From assembly GCA_003586115.2 (NCBI GenBank), contig QVOM02000049.1, positions 22,125,765 through 22,189,764 on the forward strand: a DNA stretch of 64,000 nt, in the 5' to 3' direction. This stretch comes from Salvator merianae. Lineage: Eukaryota; Chordata; Lepidosauria; Squamata; Teiidae. Position 1 is the first letter of the stretch. Each line of letters begins with the position of its first letter. The translations under genes and the position numbers were made by a program. Under the pieces are notes generated by a model. It saw only the letters and a program-made list of their open reading frames with translations. It was not told where the DNA came from and made no database searches. Positions 58,991 through 64,000 of the stretch are shown here, piece by piece.

Positions 58991-60080
58991 TATCCATACA
59001 TGACAAAGCTGCAGATCACAACAGGGTGTCAAAATGGTGCCCTATCCCAGTCCAAGGTTGGAACTCTATAAAGAGGTCCACAACCATACCAGCAGCAGTA
59101 TTCTGGACCACGAATGGGGTGGCCCTTTTCAGGAGTGCACAAGGAATTGCTGCCAAAAATAGTGCTGGAAGTCAGTGCATGCCAAAAACAACTCAGATGA
59201 AAAATCTGAAGGCCTTTGAAGCCAGCAGCCCAGGACTGGGATGGCACAGGCAAACCAAAGTACACATGGCCCTATCCCACCCCACCAGTAACCATGTCAC
59301 AGTGTCCCACTCTGGCCCAGGATAGCAGAGCCAAGTACAGAAACACACACAAAGTCCCTTTTGACGATGCAATGAAAAGAATTGCTCTTAATCCACCAAA
59401 ACCAGTTCCTGGCCCATTACACTGTGAGAAACTGGCTAGAGGCAACAAGACTCTCAAGCCACTTTCCAGTATGCTGAGGCTGCCACTTTCACTGTTTTAA
59501 CCCTCTTCATTATAGGGCGGTGTAATGAGTTAAAGTATGTATGCATTTTTGTATGCAAATCAAAAGACATGATTATGCAGCACAGTTTTTCAATTTTGGG
59601 GACAGCACCCAGGGAAAAATCCCTGCATAAATTAGATCAGTTGCAGGAATTACAAACAAGAACAATTCCACAATTGTTGAACAATTTTTCTCTCAAAATT
59701 GATGAGGGAAAAATGTTGTATAAATCTGGAAATACTGGTGAAAGCAAAAAAAAATATCATTTTTTTTCCTTCTATCAATGAAACATCTGCAGTAGGAGAG
59801 GAAACTTTGGTCTCAACTGAGAGTTAAATCATTAGACTCAAACCTGCCACAGAGTTCTCATTCTTGCTGTAGCAAAGCAACACTTGTACCTTCAGAAGCT
59901 GTTATCTTGGTCACAGTGATCTATGTTTGTGCATAGTTCCCATTTATTTCAGTAGGGCTTGCTCTGGAAAATGCAGCAGAATTAATGGTGGTTTATGCCT
60001 CATTAGACCTGTAAAAGTGCAGAGACCAACAAAGCTGCTTCATGTTGAGAACGTAACTTTTTCATTTTATTTCTCTCCAG
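58991..60080. other. Intron; no gene seen
   Basis: 59026-59325 has open frames on both strands without a domain; likely a repeat remnant. The rest is unassigned up to the last exon. Confidence 0.4.
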
Positions 60081-60236
60081 TCTCTAGCACTTTCCAAACA
60101 ATTAATAAGAAGCGTGGAAAAAGACAAGCTGCGAGCAGTGAACTCACAAGAGTGTGAGCAACTTGTGGAAAGATGGTTTTCAGATGAGTGCATGAATGCC
60201 ATAAAAGGATTCTTTCAGAAGAAGGCAAAATTATGA
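60081..60236 (+). CDS. ECI2: ECI2, last coding exon with PTS1 and stop
   Basis: The terminal exon begins after the acceptor TTTCTCTCCAG and ends with TGA at 60234-60236. It encodes residues 234-284. SLALSKQLIRSVEKDKLRAV is followed by NSQECEQLVERWFSDECMNA and a basic tail. This matches the ECI2 C-terminal helices. The last three residues are AKL. PTS1 import signals follow (S/A/C)-(K/R/H)-L, and mammalian ECI2 ends in SKL as I recall it, so peroxisomal import by PEX5 is expected, perhaps with lower affinity. Seven exons together give 284 codons plus the stop with no frameshift, which argues against a pseudogene. Confidence 0.95.
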   Translation, partial: SLALSKQLIRSVEKDKLRAVNSQECEQLVERWFSDECMNAIKGFFQKKAKL

Positions 60237-60551
60237 ATCAGACACCATCATCCATTGTCCAGATGAGATTCACATTCTCACTATATTCTGTATGTACTTT
60301 CAGTCATTTATTAAGCTGACCTGTTTTAGGGATAATGCATCACTTGGCATAATGGTCATGAAGTCTCCCTGCTTGCTCTAGCTAGGCTTCTAACTGGCAG
60401 TCAGAATCCTTCTCTATTGCTGAGTCCCTGCAACAGACATAGGCCATGTTTCCTAAATAGTGTATATCAACATATGTTCTGTAGATTAGCTGTGCTGACT
60501 TCAGTCACGTCAACCTTAAAATTGATTTGATTACAGAAAGCTCTAGTGATT
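60237..60551 (+). other. Start of ECI2 3' untranslated region
   Basis: Sequence after the stop codon has no AATAAA or ATTAAA before the family A copy that begins at 60552. The first AATAAA I found downstream is at 61619-61624. The transcript may run through the transposon copies, or it may use a variant signal. The 3' end is therefore unplaced. Confidence 0.5.
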
Positions 60552-60994
60552 GGGGCCTTTCCGCACTTTCCATCTTGGAATGTTCACAAGCGAACATTCC
60601 ACTGTGGAACAGAATCTGCAGTCAGACAGCCATTTGCACTGCAAAGGCTGGCAACGGACTTCCAGCACTTCCAGTGCGAATGCTGGCTGCCCACACCATG
60701 ACAGCAGCTAGGGAAAGAACTGGCTGCTGCTATGGTGACTAGGGATGTGGCGTGACTTTACAGCCACAACTGCGCAACACAGCATTTGCATCCAGAAGAA
60801 GGTGCACACACTGCATACTGGGAGCAATCCAGCTGCTCCTAGTATAGCTGTGGAGCACGATTTTGTGCTCCACAGCCAGTAGCAATCTTGAATAGCTGTA
60901 GCCTGCTCCCAATCACGAGGTCCTCCTCAAAGTGCGGATGCACTTCCGTAGTGAGCATCTGCACGCTCACTAGAGAAAAGTGTGAACAAGCCCC
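60552..60994 (+). mobile_element. Family A copy A16, in the 3' UTR or flank
   Basis: GGGGCCTTTCCGCACTTTCC at the left, GTGTGAACAAGCCCC at the right. The left hairpin pairs GGAATGTTC with GAACATTCC; the middle hairpin is GTGGAGCACGATTTTGTGCTCCAC. Confidence 0.8.
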
Positions 60995-61029
60995 AGAATA
61001 CATCATTTTTGGTTCTGCAACACCCAAGT

Positions 61030-61130
61030 TTTAATCCACCTTTTTCTGGAAAGAAAAGAACATATCAGCAAAGTGACAAGACATTTTCGTTCTGCGTTAT
61101 CCAAGCCAAGAGTGGATAAAACCGGGTAAA
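61030..61130. mobile_element. Family I fragment
   Basis: 'aacatatcagcaaagtgaca' and the preceding 'gttttaatcca' match family I. No second end. Confidence 0.5.
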
Positions 61131-61957
61131 ATCCAATCAGAAAACATTTTTTTAATCTATCACTGGGGTTTAACATCTTTGGTGTGTTGGCCAAATGCAT
61201 TTTGGGAGGCTGGACAATGGATGTTCCTGGGGATGACGCGGAAGGCACCCCTCCCTTTTTTGCAGAGCTGAGAGCAATGCGTAGCAACACTCGACCTCAA
61301 AGCTACACATTCTCACAGCAGTATACATTCTGCATTACTTATTTTCTGGTGGAAATTTAAACAGATGCAATATATATAACTTTGGGATTAGATGCCCAAA
61401 TCCCTCCAAACTCTAGCTGCTCTCTCTACTAGGGCTTTCTGCAAAGATCTTTCAAGTAGCAGAGAGATGAACTAGCAAAAACCAGACACATTCCTTTCTC
61501 AGAAAAAAGGGGAGATTTTAAAAAAAAATCCCAGAAACTGCAATATTCCTTGTTAGTGACCTAGCAAGAATATTGTGAAGGACAAGGAGGAGCACAACAT
61601 TTGTAGAATCAATGTCTGAATAAAAGCAGCAGTACACAGGACCGTATCAGTGCAACTGCACAGAGGACAGGAAGCAAAAGAAGAAAATGAAAATAACTAT
61701 GCAAAAGCTGTTTCTGGGGAAGCTGCATGGAGCTTTTCCTAATGACTTTTGAGGGGGAAACTCATGTTGCTGTTGTGTTTATTTGGCTGTTTTTATGGAG
61801 CAAAATAATACAAAGGAAGCAGCAACACAGAAGAATGCATGCTCGAGTTGTGCATGATCTGGTTTAGTTTCTAATGAATGTGAACCAACCACAGGCAAAC
61901 CATTTACCCCCCAGATTTAGAACTGGAGGGCCAGCTGGCGTTCTGATGAACCCTCCT
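61131..61957. other. 3' flank; no gene seen
   Basis: Holds the candidate AATAAA (61619). No other gene features. Confidence 0.45.
61619..61624 (+). promoter_or_regulatory. Candidate poly(A) signal AATAAA
   Basis: First canonical AATAAA after the ECI2 stop, 1.38 kb downstream and beyond two transposon-derived segments. Followed by AGCAGCAGTACACAGG, without an obvious GT-rich element. Function is only inferred from position. Confidence 0.2.
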
Positions 61958-62352
61958 CATGCTTGCAGCCTTCCCCTTCTCCCCTTGCACTCACACCTCA
62001 CCTACCTGTTGGCCAAAGCTAGGCCACTGCCACCAGCCACTGAGTTCTTCCAAAGACCAGCTGGCATGCTTTGCGTGACCTACTAGGACTTCAGACCTAC
62101 TAGGTCTTCCCAGCAGTCCAGGTGCATCTTCACTTTCTGGAAGGCCTCAAATGTGACTGGTCATGGTCAAGACCTTCCTGGAAATGCAGACATGCACATC
62201 CATGCATTTGGCCTTCTGGGATGACATGTAGTTCTCTACTCCAGATCGCATTTGAAAGAAATGCATGTCCAACAGCAATGGCCTGGCTTGGTCTCGCACA
62301 CAGGTGAGGTATATGAGCAAGGGGAGAAGAGGGGAGAACACATGCATGATGG
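61958..62352. repeat. Inverted repeat, about 100-bp arms
   Basis: 61958-62060 and 62245-62352 are imperfect inverses (for example 'cttctccccttgcactcaca' and 'tgagcaaggggagaagag'; 'gccaaagctaggccactgcc' and 'aatggcctggcttggtc'). The ends are not defined. Confidence 0.6.
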
Positions 62353-63100
62353 GAAAAGAGGGGAGGGGAATCAAACCAAATATACTGTTCCCATCAAGCC
62401 CCCAGTTCAATTAACTATTGGACTGAGCCACAAAATTTAGGCAAGGTTCAGATTGATAGTGAATGCTTTAGGATGCAATCACACAGGGCTTTTTTGGTGC
62501 CCTCATTTTCAAATGATCACCTCATCTGTGGACACAGAAAAAAAAAAACCTGGGTCACACAGTTTAAAAAATGAGCACATAAAAACCTCCTACCTTATTC
62601 CTCTTCCTCATCTTTGCCTTCCATGGTTGCCACTCACTGACCAGCCCTGGTTTCCACGGTCCTGGTTGGTCAGTTCACCAGCTGGCTGTTTCCAGGCTGG
62701 GATTTGCTACAGAAGCCTCTATAGCTTCCTGCCCAATTCGACCCAAATAGTGAATCGGCCCCAAGCGTGATGAAATCCCATCTGGGAAAGGGGCACAGAA
62801 TCAGAGGCTTCGGGATGTGGTAAATCATTTTTTCATATTTTATGTCTATCCCTTGAGCTTCAAATTCACCTTGGGGATGGCCCTTTTACTATGTCTAATC
62901 ACAGTTAGACATTCAGAGTTAATCAGGTTCAGATGAATCTTTAATACATGCAACTGTGCAGTGAAAACAAAACAAAGGATGCAGTCAGAGAAACAAAGGC
63001 AGTGACTAACAAAAAGGGATGGCCAATTGCATTGTGCTGATGTGGGGAGGGGGAGAAATGAACTGGGCTATTTAGAATGAATTGAGGTAAGGAAATAACA
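62353..63100. other. 3' flank; no gene seen
   Basis: 'ggatgcaatcacacagggct' at 62471 looks like a transposon end, without a clear partner. Confidence 0.4.
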
Positions 63101-63279
63101 GTCCATTCTGCACTGGGCCTTATTCTGAATTATATACTGGAATAGGGACCTGCTAGCCACATGCTAGCGTAAACTACAGCAGGTTCTGGGCAGCACTTTC
63201 CATAGCCTGCACCACCATGTGGACCGCAGGTCCCTATTCCGAGATATACTCTGAAATAAGGCCCAGTGCAGAAAGGGCC
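63101..63279. mobile_element. Family F MITE, second complete copy
   Basis: 179 bp; ends GTCCATTCTGCACTGGGCC and GGCCCAGTGCAGAAAGGGCC, interior 'atagggacctgctagccaca' as in the copy at 26297. Confidence 0.8.
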
Positions 63280-64000
63280 AGCAAGTACTGGAAACAGATA
63301 GGAAAAAGGAAAGTTTGAGGTGGTTAATAGCTATAAAAGTGAACATTCCTGAAGCAGAACAAGTCAAAAAAATTTTTACTCAAAGCACTTCAGGAATATA
63401 TATAGCTGATCCCTTTTTTAGAGTGACTGGGGGTTGACACAGAGAAATTAATTAGAACCTTAGGATTTACCCATGTAAGAGTTCTGTTTCGAAAGTGCTG
63501 TGGAATTGCCCTAATATTGCAAATGCTCTGATTCAGGAAAGTTACAAAATATGTAACTATGTGTAAATATAAAAAATATATGTAAATGTGGATCTGTGTG
63601 TGATTTGTGCACTTCGTGTACTTTTCCCTGGGTAATACAGTTAACTATGTGATCATTGCAGTACAGTCAAGTATAGATAAGGTCCAACCAACACAGTTCA
63701 AGGACAGGATTAGCCTGGATATAGAAATAATCTGCTCAGTGGTCTCTGGTAATCTTACTGATTTAGTAATCTGGTAATCTTACTGACTATATAAGTGTAT
63801 TGGTGAAAATGTTGGTGCATAAATACGTAGGCAGAATAAATAGTAAATCTAAAGTAAGTCCTTAATCAAGGTTATGTTTTTTTCTTCTTCTGTATATCCA
63901 CAGAATTACTTAAGTGTAATACGTGATACAGTATTCAGAATTTTACTTTTTAGAAAGCTTGTTTCTAGCCTATATTTAAGGAAAAAGTTGGGTAGGATCT
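63280..64000. other. 3' flank; no gene seen
   Basis: AT-rich, with a short direct repeat of 'ggtaatcttactga' at 63749 and 63772. No exon. Confidence 0.5.

Overview
The window is vertebrate nuclear DNA, most likely from a squamate or other lepidosaurian reptile. It has one interrupted gene spread over more than 45 kb and a very dense load of interspersed repeats. The reptile call rests on three things: CR1/L3-type LINE pieces with typical sauropsid 3' ends, an L2-type reverse transcriptase remnant, and short SINEs (tRNA or 5S rRNA heads) that share the 'caccaggagtcg' tail seen in squamate SINEs. The species cannot be fixed from the sequence alone.

The only gene I can support is ECI2 (peroxisomal/mitochondrial enoyl-CoA delta-isomerase 2), on the + strand. 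Seven coding exons lie at 14412-14594, 32621-32690, 35604-35694, 38402-38522, 46457-46546, 56101-56244 and 60081-60236. They join in frame without a stop, give 284 residues and end in a peroxisomal targeting tripeptide (AKL). They cover the linker and the whole crotonase-fold isomerase domain. Exons for the N-terminal acyl-CoA-binding domain were not seen, so they probably lie upstream of position 1.

Layout: 1-14411 is intron or 5' flank with SINEs, MITE-like elements and a decayed CR1/L3 LINE (about 9890-13190). From 14412 to 60236 the ECI2 exons alternate with repeat-filled introns. A nearly full-length but dead CR1/L3 LINE (47372-52220) sits in the intron between the fifth and sixth exons, and an antisense L2-like remnant (34790-35310) sits just before the third. 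From 60237 to 64000 are the 3' untranslated or intergenic sequence and more repeats. No second gene, RNA gene or CRISPR array was found.

Letters used here for repeat families are mine. A: about 430-470 bp, GGGCCTGTTCGCACTT-like ends and several internal hairpins, about 16 copies. B: about 520 bp, ends GGCTGTTTCYGCACTTACC. C: about 400-440 bp, end GGGCTGCAYCCAGACA. D: about 200 bp or more, end GGYTGYATCCAGACA. E: 140 bp, inserted in D. F: 180 bp perfect-ended MITE. G: about 540 bp. H: about 450 bp plus an insertion. I: about 200 bp. J: about 1.1 kb. K: 387 bp, ends TAGAGATGTGC. L: about 550 bp. All look like non-autonomous DNA transposons; no transposase gene is visible. Nested copies give a relative insertion order.
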